64,000 bases of DNA, from contig CAIXGS010000046.1 of the NCBI GenBank assembly GCA_903919125.1, forward strand, positions 1 to 64,000, read 5' to 3'. The stretch comes from an uncultured Spartobacteria bacterium. GTDB lineage: Bacteria > Verrucomicrobiota > Verrucomicrobiia > Chthoniobacterales > Chthoniobacteraceae. Below, one piece after another: positions 35,154-45,151 of the stretch (its first letter is position 1; every line of letters begins with the position of its first letter). The notes under the pieces are model-generated. The model did not search any database, had not been told where the DNA came from, and saw only the letters and a list, made by a program, of their open reading frames with translations. The translations under genes and the position numbers were made by a program.

Positions 35154-35732
35154 ATGGCTGCCACGGTTCAACCATCCACTCGCCCTTTCACTGCCCTGAA
35201 AACTTTTCTGCATAAAACCGGACTCCGCTCTGGTGCCGTATTGGCGCTCACCGCGCTACTTCCTCTCACAGGCTGTGTCTCTACGAAGCCTCCAAAAGGG
35301 GTTAAACTAGCCAACAATTTCGACGTACGCCGCTTTCAAGGCACTTGGCACGAGATTCTTCGACTCAACCATCCCGATGAGGCAGGACTCACCCGTGTCA
35401 CAGCCAGATACAGCCAGCAGGCTGATGGCAAATGGTTCGTGACAGACCGCGCATGGCAAAACGCCACCGGCCAATGGGTGGGCAGCACCACCGAAATCCG
35501 CAACCCAGAAGAGCATCCGGGCACTCTACGACTTCGACACAACAAACCCCGTCACGTCGTCATCATCGACAACGATCACACCGTGGCACTGATATGCAGT
35601 ACCACTGCGCAGCAATTTAGTATCATCTCCAAAAACTTGGACCCTGACCCTACACGTTTGGAGCGCGTTATTGAACAGGGTAGGGCCGCTGGCTTCCCGA
35701 TTAAAGAAGCCTTCTGGGTACCCACCAAATAG
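35154..35732 (+). CDS. Outer-membrane lipocalin (Blc-like lipoprotein)
   Basis: 192 residues. A long basic N-terminus precedes a hydrophobic segment ending in LLPLTGC (Cys41), a lipobox. The mature domain carries the lipocalin signature FDVRRFQGTWHEI (G-x-W) and ARYSQQADGKW, then a final ILSR-like segment (FSIISKNLDPD). Bacterial lipocalins bind fatty acids or lysophospholipids in the outer membrane. It follows trpA by 53 nt and shares a bidirectional terminator with the convergent carbonic anhydrase gene. Confidence 0.88.
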   Translation: MAATVQPSTRPFTALKTFLHKTGLRSGAVLALTALLPLTGCVSTKPPKGVKLANNFDVRRFQGTWHEILRLNHPDEAGLTRVTARYSQQADGKWFVTDRAWQNATGQWVGSTTEIRNPEEHPGTLRLRHNKPRHVVIIDNDHTVALICSTTAQQFSIISKNLDPDPTRLERVIEQGRAAGFPIKEAFWVPTK

Positions 35733-35813
35733 CAGATTTTGGTAGCAGACTTGGCTACCCATTTGGCTACCCAAGACGCAGTTACTGCCGTTTCCCGAGG
35801 AGCAGGGACCCAA

Positions 35814-35858
35814 CAAAAGAAAAAGCCGATGAAGTCGTAAAGACCTCACCGGCTTTTC
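35814..35858. terminator. Bidirectional hairpin terminator
   Basis: GCCGATGAAGTC (35825-35836) pairs with GACCTCACCGGC (35842-35853) over 12 bp with two G-U pairs and a 5-nt loop. TTTT follows on the plus strand and a T-rich tract on the minus strand, so it can stop both the lipocalin and the carbonic anhydrase transcripts. Confidence 0.85.
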
Positions 35859-35877
35859 TGTTAAATACGTAAAGCGA

Positions 35878-36579
35878 CTACTTCAACCACTGCACCTTGC
35901 CACTATCCAAGTCGAACACAGCGCGAACGATACGCACCGAAGACTTCTCATCACCCAACGCAGCTTTGCGCGAAATTTTGTCGGCGACGCGATAAATATT
36001 TTCGTTCACAGCGTTTTCCAGAAGATCACCGGCAGTGCCTTGGACAGCCTTCACCGCGGGACGAATTCCGCTCACGATGCTGCCAACGTGGCCAGGAGCG
36101 GAACCGGAAGCCACAGCAGCCTTCACAGCGCCACAACGCTCGTGACCAAGCACGACGATCAACTTAGCCCCGAGATGAGCCACGGCGTATTCGATGCTAC
36201 CCAAAGCATAGTCGTCCACCAAGTTACCCGCAGTGCGAATCACAAAGAGATCGCCAATATTTTGGTCGAAAACGAGTTCCGGCGAGGTGCGGGAATCGGC
36301 ACAGCCCACGACAATGGCGAAAGGATGTTGCGACTGCGCAGTGGCGGCACGGGCTTTTGCGGTTGGCTTACCGTTACTTACAGATTTTGAGACGTAACGG
36401 GCGTTGCCCTCTGTCAACTTTGCAACAGCGGCTTCTGGGGTGACGACGGGTGCTGCTGCGTGGGCGGCAGGAGCGGTCGCTGAATGCTTGTCATCAGCGT
36501 GAACAATTCCAGCGGAGACAATTAGCAGAGCTGCGGCATTTGCAAGGTATGGGGTATATTTCATAGCTTCCCTCTTCAT
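35878..36579 (-). CDS. Beta-class carbonic anhydrase, exported
   Basis: 233 residues with a signal peptide (LANAAALLIVSAGIVHA, cleaved about residue 28); ATG at 36564 is an alternative start that leaves a more standard signal. Zinc ligands are Cys93 and Asp95 (GCADSRTSPE), His146 and Cys149 (GHERCGA). It interconverts CO2 and bicarbonate; the signal peptide places it in the periplasm. The linker 30-55 is Ala/His rich. Confidence 0.94.
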   Translation of the reverse strand: MKREAMKYTPYLANAAALLIVSAGIVHADDKHSATAPAAHAAAPVVTPEAAVAKLTEGNARYVSKSVSNGKPTAKARAATAQSQHPFAIVVGCADSRTSPELVFDQNIGDLFVIRTAGNLVDDYALGSIEYAVAHLGAKLIVVLGHERCGAVKAAVASGSAPGHVGSIVSGIRPAVKAVQGTAGDLLENAVNENIYRVADKISRKAALGDEKSSVRIVRAVFDLDSGKVQWLK

Positions 36580-36639
36580 ATAGAGGCGTTAGAAACCGAC
36601 AAGCCGTTTCTGTCATGTGTGACTGTTTGTGCCCTGTAA

Positions 36640-38571
36640 CTAAGGCACCCGCAACTTCCAGACAGCCCGAAGCCAATCGCCCCGAGTGACATTCCCCTGC
36701 GCCGAGGGAAGAACTTCCTTCTCAACCCCAAGGCTGTTTGCCAGCGCTTGCCAGCGCTCACGGAGAGATCCCTCCAGAGGCATATCCAGTTGCACCGCGT
36801 GCGCTGGGAACGCCTCAAAATACTGCCCAGCAATCTGTTTACCTCTTTGCACGCCCTTCGCCGCAGCCGCCTCTGAACCGTGAAAACCTCCGGCCGTCCC
36901 CCACCATTGCACCGCGGCAAAATCGGGTGAATCGGGTCCAATATCGCTCACATAAATAGTTGCCACGCACCGCTTGTGTAAAATTTGCTGAAGGGCTGCC
37001 ACCGAAACTTTCTGCACACTCCCGTTGACCTTGTTGGCGAGAACCGCTGCATGGCCCGCCGCCTCCCCCAGCGACATCCACACCGGTTCGTAGCGCAGAC
37101 TGCAAAATCCCACATGCGTCGAACTCACAGCGCAAGAAACCAGCAAATTATCCGCCAGACGCGGCACCATGACGCCATAGGGAATCTGGTAGGGAGCGCT
37201 CGGTTGGTAAAATTCCCCTGAATGCTTGCCCTCAAACAAGTCACCCTGATGAGCAGTCCCGTGGCAATTCGGACCGTAATCCCCAATTGCCACCGCATCG
37301 GTATGAAGACTGGCACGGGCCTCCCCAGCTACGCGCTCCGTATCCTGTTGAGCAAAAACTTTCATACCCACAAGGCGACGCGCCTCCCTCACGTACAACA
37401 TTTCCGGCACATGGTGACTGTCTTGAAACTCGTCCAGAGCGAAGCCCCAACTCCGAGCTTCATCCTTAAACTTCTGCGGCACAGCTGGATCGTTCTGCAA
37501 AAAATAAAGCAATCCCACTGACCAAAACCGGTGTGAGGCCACTATCCGTTCTCTGGCCATGTTCAAAGCCAAACGGGAAAACGGTGGCCGCAGAAAATCG
37601 CGTTCTTTGCCATTTTGAATGGCCACTCCGGCATCACCATCCGGCCACGCGAGATTGCCTCCGGGAATGGAGAGACGCACTGGGGCTCGGGGTACGTCAT
37701 TGATGTCAAACTTGCCGTTGGGAAGATGCGGCAACGTCGCCATAAAAAGTGCAGGCGCTCCAGCCGCAAACAATGCGGGGATCTTTCCGGATTCCAGCAA
37801 AGGCACAATTCCTTCAAAAACCTCCCGTCGATACCCTTCCGGGCGACGAGCCATCACACGGTTGTCGGCCTTTTGAGTCATGCAAAGCCGAAAGTTATAA
37901 CCCTGCAACTCATCATCGGCCTTTAACGGCGCCAACAACTCGCCGTGCTCCGCCCTACCCTCACGGCCGATTTTGTAAGGCATCCCCACCGCCGCTAAAA
38001 GATCTCCCTCGTATGTCGCGTCGATAAAATAATGTGCTGCAACAGGATGCCCCATCCCAGCCGCATCCCAAAAAAGCGCCACATCCACCGTGCACATCGC
38101 ACTTTGCCCAGACTCCCCCGACCCACCGAAACTGCAGCGGACCGCCTCAAGTTGCCAGTTGCGACGCACCTGCACATTCGGCAACTCGGCCAGCATCGCC
38201 TCAAAAGTAGCCAGATTCACCTTCAGCTCGCCGTTAGTCCCGCGCAGAGACTCACTCACTTGCAAAGAATCCGCTCCATACTCCTTGCGATAATGACTTT
38301 CCACCTTGCGACTAAATTCCAGAAACGAGCCATTCACGCTTTCAAACGTCCGGAAATCCGAGTGCGAGAGCCCATGAGTGAGCATCCCCCCAACCCGGCC
38401 CGAAGACTCCACCAGCATCACGCGCGCTCCGTCCCTACCCGCTGCCACTGCTGCAGCAATGCCGGAGGGCGTTGCTCCGTAAACCAGAACGTCGAACTCC
38501 TCCGCCCGTACAGCGCACGGAAAAACAAAGCTCACAAACAGGTAGAAAAGCAGATGAATCCTAGAACGCAT
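36640..38571 (-). CDS. Secreted FAD-dependent oxidoreductase (FAD_oxidored type)
   Basis: 643 residues from ATG 38571, chosen because it gives a signal peptide (MRSRIHLLFYLFVSFVF then AVRAEE); the frame is open 47 codons further upstream. DVLVYGATPSGIAAAVAAG and MLVESSGRVGGMLTHGL form the FAD-binding start, and YFIDATYEGDLLAAVG plus LARRLVGMKVF-like segments (REARRLVGM) are typical of the large family of exported flavoproteins common in Verrucomicrobiota and Planctomycetota. Substrate unknown; roles in polysaccharide or aromatic breakdown are only suggestions. Confidence 0.85.
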   Translation of the reverse strand: MRSRIHLLFYLFVSFVFPCAVRAEEFDVLVYGATPSGIAAAVAAGRDGARVMLVESSGRVGGMLTHGLSHSDFRTFESVNGSFLEFSRKVESHYRKEYGADSLQVSESLRGTNGELKVNLATFEAMLAELPNVQVRRNWQLEAVRCSFGGSGESGQSAMCTVDVALFWDAAGMGHPVAAHYFIDATYEGDLLAAVGMPYKIGREGRAEHGELLAPLKADDELQGYNFRLCMTQKADNRVMARRPEGYRREVFEGIVPLLESGKIPALFAAGAPALFMATLPHLPNGKFDINDVPRAPVRLSIPGGNLAWPDGDAGVAIQNGKERDFLRPPFSRLALNMARERIVASHRFWSVGLLYFLQNDPAVPQKFKDEARSWGFALDEFQDSHHVPEMLYVREARRLVGMKVFAQQDTERVAGEARASLHTDAVAIGDYGPNCHGTAHQGDLFEGKHSGEFYQPSAPYQIPYGVMVPRLADNLLVSCAVSSTHVGFCSLRYEPVWMSLGEAAGHAAVLANKVNGSVQKVSVAALQQILHKRCVATIYVSDIGPDSPDFAAVQWWGTAGGFHGSEAAAAKGVQRGKQIAGQYFEAFPAHAVQLDMPLEGSLRERWQALANSLGVEKEVLPSAQGNVTRGDWLRAVWKLRVP

Positions 38572-38782
38572 GAAGTCGAGTTTGTAGGATCGCCTCAGTG
38601 CGTCAAGACGCTCTTCGCCCGTGGAAAAACCGGCCTTACCGAAACTTAGAAAAAGCACATACGCTTTGCGTCTCAACAGCCATCGCAACGGATTTAGACG
38701 CTCTACTTTCAACGCTTGGTAATCGCCAATCCCATCCCTGCGTCATAAATTTTTTGACGCGACAAGTCCTCGCTGCTCCATC

Positions 38783-40036
38783 TTGAAGATTACCTGCATG
38801 AATCCAACCTGCTCCCCTGCCCTGCATCTTGCCTACTGCCAAAACATTCATCCCGGTGAAACTTGGGAAGAGCATTTTCTGGCCCTGAGCGAAAAGGCTG
38901 TTGCGGTGAAAACCGCCTTACACTCCGATGGACTGCTCGCCGCAGACGCCCCCTTCGGCCTAGGACTGCGGCTGAGCGCCTACGCTGCAAAAGAACTTCA
39001 AGCTGAAGCATCTATCCAACAGGGCAGTGCGCTGTTTGAGACGGCTCAACTTTACCCATTTTCCATTAACGGATTTCCCTTTGGAAAGTTTCACAAAGGT
39101 CCCGTTAAAGAAAATGTTTACGCACCAGATTGGCGCTCTTCGGATCGCCTTCAATACACCATGGATCTCGCAAACGCGCTGGCTTCCTGGCTTCCAGCGG
39201 GCGGGGCCGGCAGCATCAGTACCGTGCCGGGTTCCTACGCAGCGTGGATTAAAGAAAAAGAGGACGCACTCCAAATGGCGCGCACCCTCGGACACGCGGT
39301 GGCTCATTTGGCAACTTTGGAACGCACCACCGGTCGCCTTGTCCACCTAGGCCTAGAGCCCGAACCGGATTGCTTCCTGGAGACCACGCTCCAGACCATT
39401 GAGTTCTTCCACAACACGCTTCCAGAAGGCGCATTGCCCGTTCTAAAAACTGCCCTAGGCGTCAACCAGACCGCAGCCCTCGAACTGCTCCACAGACATC
39501 TTGGAGTCTGCTTTGACACCTGCCATGTCGCGCTCCAATTCGAAGAGCCAGCCGCCGCATTACGCGCCTATCGCGATGCAGGAATCCTCATTTCCAAAAT
39601 CCAACTCAGCGCCGCGCTCCGCACCAAAGCCTCTCCAGAAGCGATCACTGCGCTTGCCGCCTTCCAAGAGCCGACATATCTGCACCAAGTCAAAGCCAGA
39701 CGCGAGGACGGGGCAATTCTTTCCTGGCCGGATCTTCCTGCCGCCCTTGCTGAACTCCCCTCAACTGCGGATCTCGACGAGTTACGGGTTCATTTTCACG
39801 TGCCGCTTTTTATCGCGCCCAACGCACCTCTTGCTTCTACGGCGGATACGCTCACTCCCGCATTTTGGAAACTGGTTCGCTCGGAAATTTGTCCGCATTT
39901 GGAGATCGAAACGTACACCTTCGATGTCCTTCCACCCGAGGTACATCCTGGCGACATCATCCGAAGTATAGCGGAAGAGTATCGCTGGGTTCTAAACCAT
40001 CTGACCGACGCGAGCGGCGGATCAGAGAGTCTTTAA
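38783..40036 (+). CDS. eboE: EboE-like TIM-barrel metabolite-traffic protein
   Basis: 417 residues; the ATG at 38798 (MNPTCSPALHL) is an equally good start. HLAYCQNIHPGETWEEHF, FGLGLRLSAYAA and FPFGKFHKGPVKENVYAPDW are characteristic of the EboE family (xylose-isomerase-like TIM barrel). Metal-binding positions likely include the His/Glu in LGLEPEPDC and CFDTCHVALQFE. Ebo genes have been linked to moving a metabolite precursor across the inner membrane in cyanobacteria and other bacteria. Here no eboA-D or eboF is adjacent, which is unusual. The 3' end overlaps the convergent kinase gene by 15 nt. Confidence 0.75.
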   Translation: MKITCMNPTCSPALHLAYCQNIHPGETWEEHFLALSEKAVAVKTALHSDGLLAADAPFGLGLRLSAYAAKELQAEASIQQGSALFETAQLYPFSINGFPFGKFHKGPVKENVYAPDWRSSDRLQYTMDLANALASWLPAGGAGSISTVPGSYAAWIKEKEDALQMARTLGHAVAHLATLERTTGRLVHLGLEPEPDCFLETTLQTIEFFHNTLPEGALPVLKTALGVNQTAALELLHRHLGVCFDTCHVALQFEEPAAALRAYRDAGILISKIQLSAALRTKASPEAITALAAFQEPTYLHQVKARREDGAILSWPDLPAALAELPSTADLDELRVHFHVPLFIAPNAPLASTADTLTPAFWKLVRSEICPHLEIETYTFDVLPPEVHPGDIIRSIAEEYRWVLNHLTDASGGSESL

Positions 40037-41137
40037 AAACTTTACCATATCCGCGACCTTCGGCGTCTTAGCGGTTCGCACATAGAAGCCAGAGGTTGCC
40101 ACGCCCAGCAGCAAGCTCTGGGCGAGATCCAGCCCGAGCATACAACCGGTACAAAAACCGGCGTTGAAATGATCGCCAGCCCCAGTGGTGATCTTCGGCT
40201 TGGGCGTATAAGGACCTTCCACAAAGGTCGCTCCCTGAGCGTTCGCCGCTGCCGCAAACTGAGTGGGATGAATCACTACGATGTGGACCCCGAGAATTTC
40301 GCGCAGGCGCACGGCATGGGCGGTCACAGCGGCGTGAGTCTCTTCGGGCTGGCGCACCCCGAGTACTTCGCCGGCTTGAAAACTCTCACGTAAGTTTAAA
40401 CCGAGAATCACCCGAAAATGTTTTTCGAACTTTGCGATTTGCTTAAGCACTTCGGCAATGTCCTCCGAGGAGCGCTTTGCGGGATCTGCCAGATCAAAGA
40501 ACATCAACCTTTTCTCGCCCTTTAATTGCGGAGCGATGACGCTGCTGACCTTTTGAAAGATGCCCTTCATCTGGGTCAGCATCGTCCAGTTCACCATCGC
40601 AATGAGGTTGCTGCGTTGGAATATCTTCACCAACTGCTTCTCTGGCACGTGCTTCAAAAGGTTCACCCAATTCACCTCCCGCAGACTCTCGTGCTTTCCA
40701 AACATTAACTTACCGTCGTCAAACTCAATGGCGTCGGTATAACCTGGCTCCGCAATGGAATGCACTTCAGCCGTTTTCGCAAAGTCAGCGAAGACCGGAT
40801 GCAACGTTGGCTTCCCCAAGTTCCCCAAGTAAGTCACCCCGCTTCCGTAAGCACCCAAAGCATTCGCCATGATCGGACCGTTGCCGCCAAGCTTGCACAT
40901 CTGCACCACCATTTCCATGTTCGTGCTCAACCCAGCCGCCCCCGAGACGCGTTCAGCAAACTCCTTTATGGTGTTTAAACGAGTGTACTTACTCGCTGAT
41001 TCGCGGCTTTTGACCACATGAAGAATGTTGTCCACAAACCCGTCAAAGCCCACCAGAACCTTGCTTCCCTCCAGCTGAGAACTACCTGTTTTAAGGGATG
41101 TTGCGACTTGAAGCGGTAGAGAACGGAGCGAAGACAT
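40022..41137 (-). CDS. PfkB-family carbohydrate kinase
   Basis: 371 residues from ATG 41137 (MSSLRSLPLQV); a 30-codon upstream extension overlapping the esterase gene end is rejected. The PfkB core is visible: VLVGFDGFVDNI near residue 28, GGNGPIMANALGAYG, and the C-terminal signature KITTGAGDHFNAGF with the catalytic Asp. It probably phosphorylates a sugar or nucleoside using ATP; the substrate is unknown. The convergent overlap with eboE is 15 nt. Follows the esterase-like gene by 38 nt. Confidence 0.85.
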   Translation of the reverse strand: MSSLRSLPLQVATSLKTGSSQLEGSKVLVGFDGFVDNILHVVKSRESASKYTRLNTIKEFAERVSGAAGLSTNMEMVVQMCKLGGNGPIMANALGAYGSGVTYLGNLGKPTLHPVFADFAKTAEVHSIAEPGYTDAIEFDDGKLMFGKHESLREVNWVNLLKHVPEKQLVKIFQRSNLIAMVNWTMLTQMKGIFQKVSSVIAPQLKGEKRLMFFDLADPAKRSSEDIAEVLKQIAKFEKHFRVILGLNLRESFQAGEVLGVRQPEETHAAVTAHAVRLREILGVHIVVIHPTQFAAAANAQGATFVEGPYTPKPKITTGAGDHFNAGFCTGCMLGLDLAQSLLLGVATSGFYVRTAKTPKVADMVKFLKTL

Positions 41138-41175
41138 AAGAAGATTTGAGCGAATTAAAGAAAGGCAGGAAACGA

Positions 41176-42081
41176 TTATTTTGAAGCGCGGGGAACTGGG
41201 GTGAGAAGCCCCGTCGCACCAAGCCATTCGCCCACACGCTGCGGCCAGTGGCTCACCGGGGAGTCTCCCTCACGCATTCCAAATCCGTGTCCACCCGATT
41301 GAAAAATGTGGAGCTCGGCGGGAAGGCCCAGCTTTTTGTACTCCAGATAAAGCAGTGCACTCGCAGCCGCACTCGTACGCCCCTTGTCGTCATGCGCGTG
41401 GATTACACACAGTGCTGGGGACTTCGGCGTCACCTTGATCGTTGGTAAAAGCGTGTAATTATCCTCCGCGCCAACCAAGTAAGCGGGATAGATCGGGATC
41501 AGAAAATTAGGCGTGGCATCATCCACGTCCAAAGCGGGATCCTGGCGATACGTACGGTCGTTGGGGGAAAGAGCAGTCATCACCGCAAGATGTCCTCCAG
41601 CGGAAAAACCCAAAATCCCGACGCGCTGCGGATTGATGCCCCACTCCACGGCATGATGACGCACGATGCCGACGGCGCGCTGCGCGTCTTGAAGCGGCTC
41701 AAAGCCCGGAGTTTTTTCCCGTACCGGTACGCGATATTTCAGTAGGATGCCAGTCACCCCAAGAGAGTTAAGCCACTCGCAGACCTTGGCACCTTCGTGC
41801 TCGATCGCAAGAATCCCATACCCTCCACCCGGACACACAATCACGGCGGTGCCATTGGGTTTTTCCGGCGTGAACACACTCAAGGTCGGCTCGGATACGT
41901 TGGTCACGCGCAACACGTCACGTTCGCCTTTTGGCTCGATGCGCTTCTCCGCTTCGATGACCACGCCCTGTTTCTCGGGAGCGCCCTCGGGCCATAACTT
42001 CAATACAATGGGCTCCGCCGCGCGCGAGGGAGCGGTGAAAAGAGAAAGAAGGAAGAAGAGGACGGATGGCAGAAGTTTCAT
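41176..42081 (-). CDS. Exported alpha/beta hydrolase (xylan/feruloyl esterase-like)
   Basis: 301 residues with a signal peptide (MKLLPSVLFFLLSLFTAPSRA). The oxyanion segment CPGGGYGILA, nucleophile elbow LGFSAGGHLA, and a C-terminal His in FQSGGHGFGM make up the catalytic machinery of BD-FAE/acetyl-xylan-esterase-like hydrolases. The pre-mature strand begins LWPEGAPE, typical of this group. Probably deacetylates plant or algal polysaccharides or oligosaccharides in the periplasm. Neighbour of a sugar kinase gene, consistent with carbohydrate use. Confidence 0.88.
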   Translation of the reverse strand: MKLLPSVLFFLLSLFTAPSRAAEPIVLKLWPEGAPEKQGVVIEAEKRIEPKGERDVLRVTNVSEPTLSVFTPEKPNGTAVIVCPGGGYGILAIEHEGAKVCEWLNSLGVTGILLKYRVPVREKTPGFEPLQDAQRAVGIVRHHAVEWGINPQRVGILGFSAGGHLAVMTALSPNDRTYRQDPALDVDDATPNFLIPIYPAYLVGAEDNYTLLPTIKVTPKSPALCVIHAHDDKGRTSAAASALLYLEYKKLGLPAELHIFQSGGHGFGMREGDSPVSHWPQRVGEWLGATGLLTPVPRASK

Positions 42082-42136
42082 AGGAGGGGATGCGTGGCGA
42101 ATCTAGCGATAAGAAAATCCAGAGCAAGCAGACAGC

Positions 42137-42168
42137 AAAAGGCCGCCCGAAGTTTCCTCCGAGCGGCC
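42137..42168 (-). terminator. Rho-independent terminator of ppdK
   Basis: Minus strand: GGCCGCTCGGAG and CTTCGGGCGGCC form a 12-bp stem with two G-U pairs closed by a GAAA tetraloop, followed by TTTT (42140-42137). It lies 40 nt past the ppdK stop. Confidence 0.9.
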
Positions 42169-42208
42169 CTTGTTTAGCGGAATCTAATTCACCAAATACT
42201 GGCGTTGA

Positions 42209-45151
42209 TTACTTGCCGCCTTTTTTAGCGGGAGCCTTTGCGCCCTTGGCCTTGGCAGCCGACGCTTTCGCAGCGGGCACCTTGGATTTGGAAGCAGGCT
42301 TTGCTTGCGCAGCCGCTGCACGTGCGTCTTCGATTGCAGCCTGTGCCGCTGCGAGACGCGCCACTGGCACGCGATAAGGCGAGCAGCTCACGTAGTCCAG
42401 CCCGACACGATGGAAGAACTTCACCGACTCGGGGTCTCCACCATGTTCGCCGCAAATCCCCAACTTAATGTTGGGACGCGTCGCACGGCCTTTCTCAATG
42501 GCGATCTTCACCAACTGCCCAACACCGCTTTGATCCAAAGTGGCGAAGGGGTTCTTGGAGAACACTTCGTTTTCGATGTAAGCGTTGAGGAAATTGCCCA
42601 TATCGTCGCGGCTGATGCCTAGCGCCGTCTGAGTCAAATCGTTGGTTCCGAAGCTGAAAAACTCCGCCGTGTGCGCGATGTCATCCGCTGTCAAAGCGCC
42701 ACGAGGCACCTCGATCATGGTCCCCACCTGATAGGAAAGTTTCACCTTCTTTTCCTTCTGCACCGCTGCAGCCACTTCATGAACGATCGCCACTTGGAGA
42801 TCGAGTTCGCGCTTGAAGCCCACCAGCGGAATCATCACTTCAGGCTTCACCTTGATGCCCTTTTTCTGAACATCAGCCGCCGCCTCAAAAATGGCGCGCG
42901 CCTGAGTCGCAGTAATTTCTGGATAGGCGATACCTAAACGGCACCCACGATGTCCCAACATTGGGTTCTGCTCATGGAGCGCTTCCACGCGAGAGGTCAC
43001 CTGCTCGGTCTTGAGGCCAAGCTTGGCTGCGAGGTCGGCTTGGGCCGCGCGGTCATGAGGAACGAACTCATGCAATGGCGGATCAAGAAGACGGATGGTC
43101 GCGGGGAAGCCTTTGAGGGCCTTGAAGATCCCAGCGAAATCTGCCCGCTGATACGGGAGAATCTTCGCCAGTGCCTTTTCGCGGTCTTCCTTTTTGTCCG
43201 CAAGAATCATCTCACGAACCGCGTCGATACGGTTGCCTTCAAAGAACATGTGTTCCGTACGGGTGAGTCCGATGCCGGTGGCACCGAATGCCATTGCGTT
43301 GGAGGCCTGCTCGGGCGTATCCGCGTTGGTGCGCACCGCAAGACGCGTGGCCTTGGAGCACCACTTCATGAGTTGCTGGAAGTTCTGGAACTTCTCCGTC
43401 TTCTGCGCACGCTTATCCCCGTTGATGGTGCCGGTGATAATTTCGCTGGGCGAAGTCTTCAACCGGCCGCCGTAAACGATGCCGCTGGTGCCGTCGATGG
43501 AGAGGTAATCTCCTTCTTTAAACACCTGGCCCGAGATCGTGACTGTCTTCTTGGCGTAATCGATGAGCACATCTCCAGCGCCGCAGATACAGACCTTGCC
43601 CATCTGACGTGCCACCAACGCTGCGTGAGACGAAACGCCACCCTTCGCGGTCAGAATCCCCTCAGCGGCAATCATGCCGCGCAAGTCTTCCGGCGAGGTT
43701 TCATTGCGCACCAAAAGAACGTGTTCCTTGCCGTCCTGAGCAGCAAGAGCTGCGCGATCGGCGTTGAGATAGATTTTGCCCGAAGCGGCGCCCGGGCCGG
43801 CTGGGAGGCCTTTTGCGAGGGCCTTCGCCTTTTTGACTTCAGACGAATCAAAGATCGGAGCGAGCAATTGATCGAGCTGATCAGCAGGGTTGCGCAACAC
43901 GGCCGTCTCCCAGTCGATGAGCTTTTCCTTGTACATGTCCATGGCGAACTTGAGCGCGGCCGCGGCCGTGCGCTTACCGTTGCGCGTCTGGAGCATGAAC
44001 AACTTGCCTTCCTGGATCGTGAACTCGATGTCCTGCACATCCTTGAAGTGCTTCTCTAACTTTTTACGCACAGCCATGAGCTCTGCGAAAGGCTTGGGCA
44101 TTTCCTTTTGCAAACGAGACACCGGCTCGGGAGTGCGCACGCCTGCCACGACGTCTTCGCCTTGCGCGTTCATGAGGAACTCGCCGTAGAACTCGTTCTC
44201 TCCGTTCGCAGGGTTGCGAGTGAAAGCCACGCCAGAACCCGACGTCGGGCCGGTGTTGCCATAAACCATCGCCTGCACATTCACCGCCGTACCCCACGCT
44301 GCTGGGATGTTGTACTTGCGGCGATACACCACTGCGCGATCGTTCATCCACGAGCCAAACACAGCGCCGACGGCTCCCTTGAGCTGTTCGTAAACGCTTG
44401 AAGGAAAGTTTTTTCCAGAGCGATCTTTAACGAGCTTTTTGAAGCGCGCCACCAATTCCTGCTGATCCGCTGCGGTCAACTGACTGTCTTCAACATCCGC
44501 GTGGTAGCGCTCGTGTTTCAGAGCGTGAATGACTTCCTCGAAGGGCTCGTGCTCTTCGCCTTCGCCCTTCTGCACGCCCAACACTACGTCGCCGTACATT
44601 TGCACAAAGCGGCGATAACAATCCCAAGCGAAACGCTCGTTATTCGTCGCCGCAGCCAGAGCTTTGACGGTTTCATCGTTTAGGCCCAAGTTCAAAATCG
44701 TGTCCATCATTCCGGGCATCGAATCACGCGCCCCAGAACGCACCGCCACAAGCAGCGGCAGTTGTTTCCCATCGCCGAACTTGGAACCCATAATACGTTC
44801 CATATTCGCCACGCCCGCTTCAACTTGCGCCTGCAACACTGCAGGGTAGCTGCGGTTGTGGTCGTAAAAATACGAGCAGACCTCCGTTGAAATCGTGAAC
44901 CCAGGAGGCACCGGCAAACCAATGAGCGTCATCTCTGCAAGGTTGGCTCCTTTGCCACCCAATAACGCCTTCTGGCTTCCGTTGCCGTCGGCGCGGCCGT
45001 CACCCCAAGTGTAGACGTACTTTATCCCCTTTTGAGCCGGCGCGTTCACCGGTGCTTTTGGGGTGGATTTGATGGCGGCGGATTTGGCCGATGTTTTGTG
45101 GGCGGCACCGCTTTTGGCGGCTGGTTTGGCTGATTTAGCTGATTTTGGCAT
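42209..45151 (-). CDS. ppdK: Pyruvate, phosphate dikinase with Lys/Ala-rich tails
   Basis: 980 residues, against about 870-880 for most bacterial enzymes. The ATP-binding domain starts YVYTWGDG near residue 46, with [10 protein letters not shown]; the phosphohistidine domain has [15 protein letters not shown] (His about 508); the PEP domain ends with [22 protein letters not shown] and the catalytic Cys in [10 protein letters not shown] (about 921). It interconverts pyruvate, ATP and Pi with PEP, AMP and PPi. Odd are an N-terminal extension of about 43 residues and a C-terminal one of about 35, both composed mainly of Lys, Ala, Ser and Pro, like histone-H1 or AlgP-type tails. PPi produced could be removed by the pyrophosphatase encoded divergently at 45651. 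Confidence 0.95.
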   Translation of the reverse strand: MPKSAKSAKPAAKSGAAHKTSAKSAAIKSTPKAPVNAPAQKGIKYVYTWGDGRADGNGSQKALLGGKGANLAEMTLIGLPVPPGFTISTEVCSYFYDHNRSYPAVLQAQVEAGVANMERIMGSKFGDGKQLPLLVAVRSGARDSMPGMMDTILNLGLNDETVKALAAATNNERFAWDCYRRFVQMYGDVVLGVQKGEGEEHEPFEEVIHALKHERYHADVEDSQLTAADQQELVARFKKLVKDRSGKNFPSSVYEQLKGAVGAVFGSWMNDRAVVYRRKYNIPAAWGTAVNVQAMVYGNTGPTSGSGVAFTRNPANGENEFYGEFLMNAQGEDVVAGVRTPEPVSRLQKEMPKPFAELMAVRKKLEKHFKDVQDIEFTIQEGKLFMLQTRNGKRTAAAALKFAMDMYKEKLIDWETAVLRNPADQLDQLLAPIFDSSEVKKAKALAKGLPAGPGAASGKIYLNADRAALAAQDGKEHVLLVRNETSPEDLRGMIAAEGILTAKGGVSSHAALVARQMGKVCICGAGDVLIDYAKKTVTISGQVFKEGDYLSIDGTSGIVYGGRLKTSPSEIITGTINGDKRAQKTEKFQNFQQLMKWCSKATRLAVRTNADTPEQASNAMAFGATGIGLTRTEHMFFEGNRIDAVREMILADKKEDREKALAKILPYQRADFAGIFKALKGFPATIRLLDPPLHEFVPHDRAAQADLAAKLGLKTEQVTSRVEALHEQNPMLGHRGCRLGIAYPEITATQARAIFEAAADVQKKGIKVKPEVMIPLVGFKRELDLQVAIVHEVAAAVQKEKKVKLSYQVGTMIEVPRGALTADDIAHTAEFFSFGTNDLTQTALGISRDDMGNFLNAYIENEVFSKNPFATLDQSGVGQLVKIAIEKGRATRPNIKLGICGEHGGDPESVKFFHRVGLDYVSCSPYRVPVARLAAAQAAIEDARAAAAQAKPASKSKVPAAKASAAKAKGAKAPAKKGGK

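Noticed and set aside
36605-36635. CTGTCAT and CCCTGTAAC near the carbonic anhydrase start as a Pho box
   Set aside because: Wrong orientation for the gene and the second 7-mer is not on the 11-bp period.
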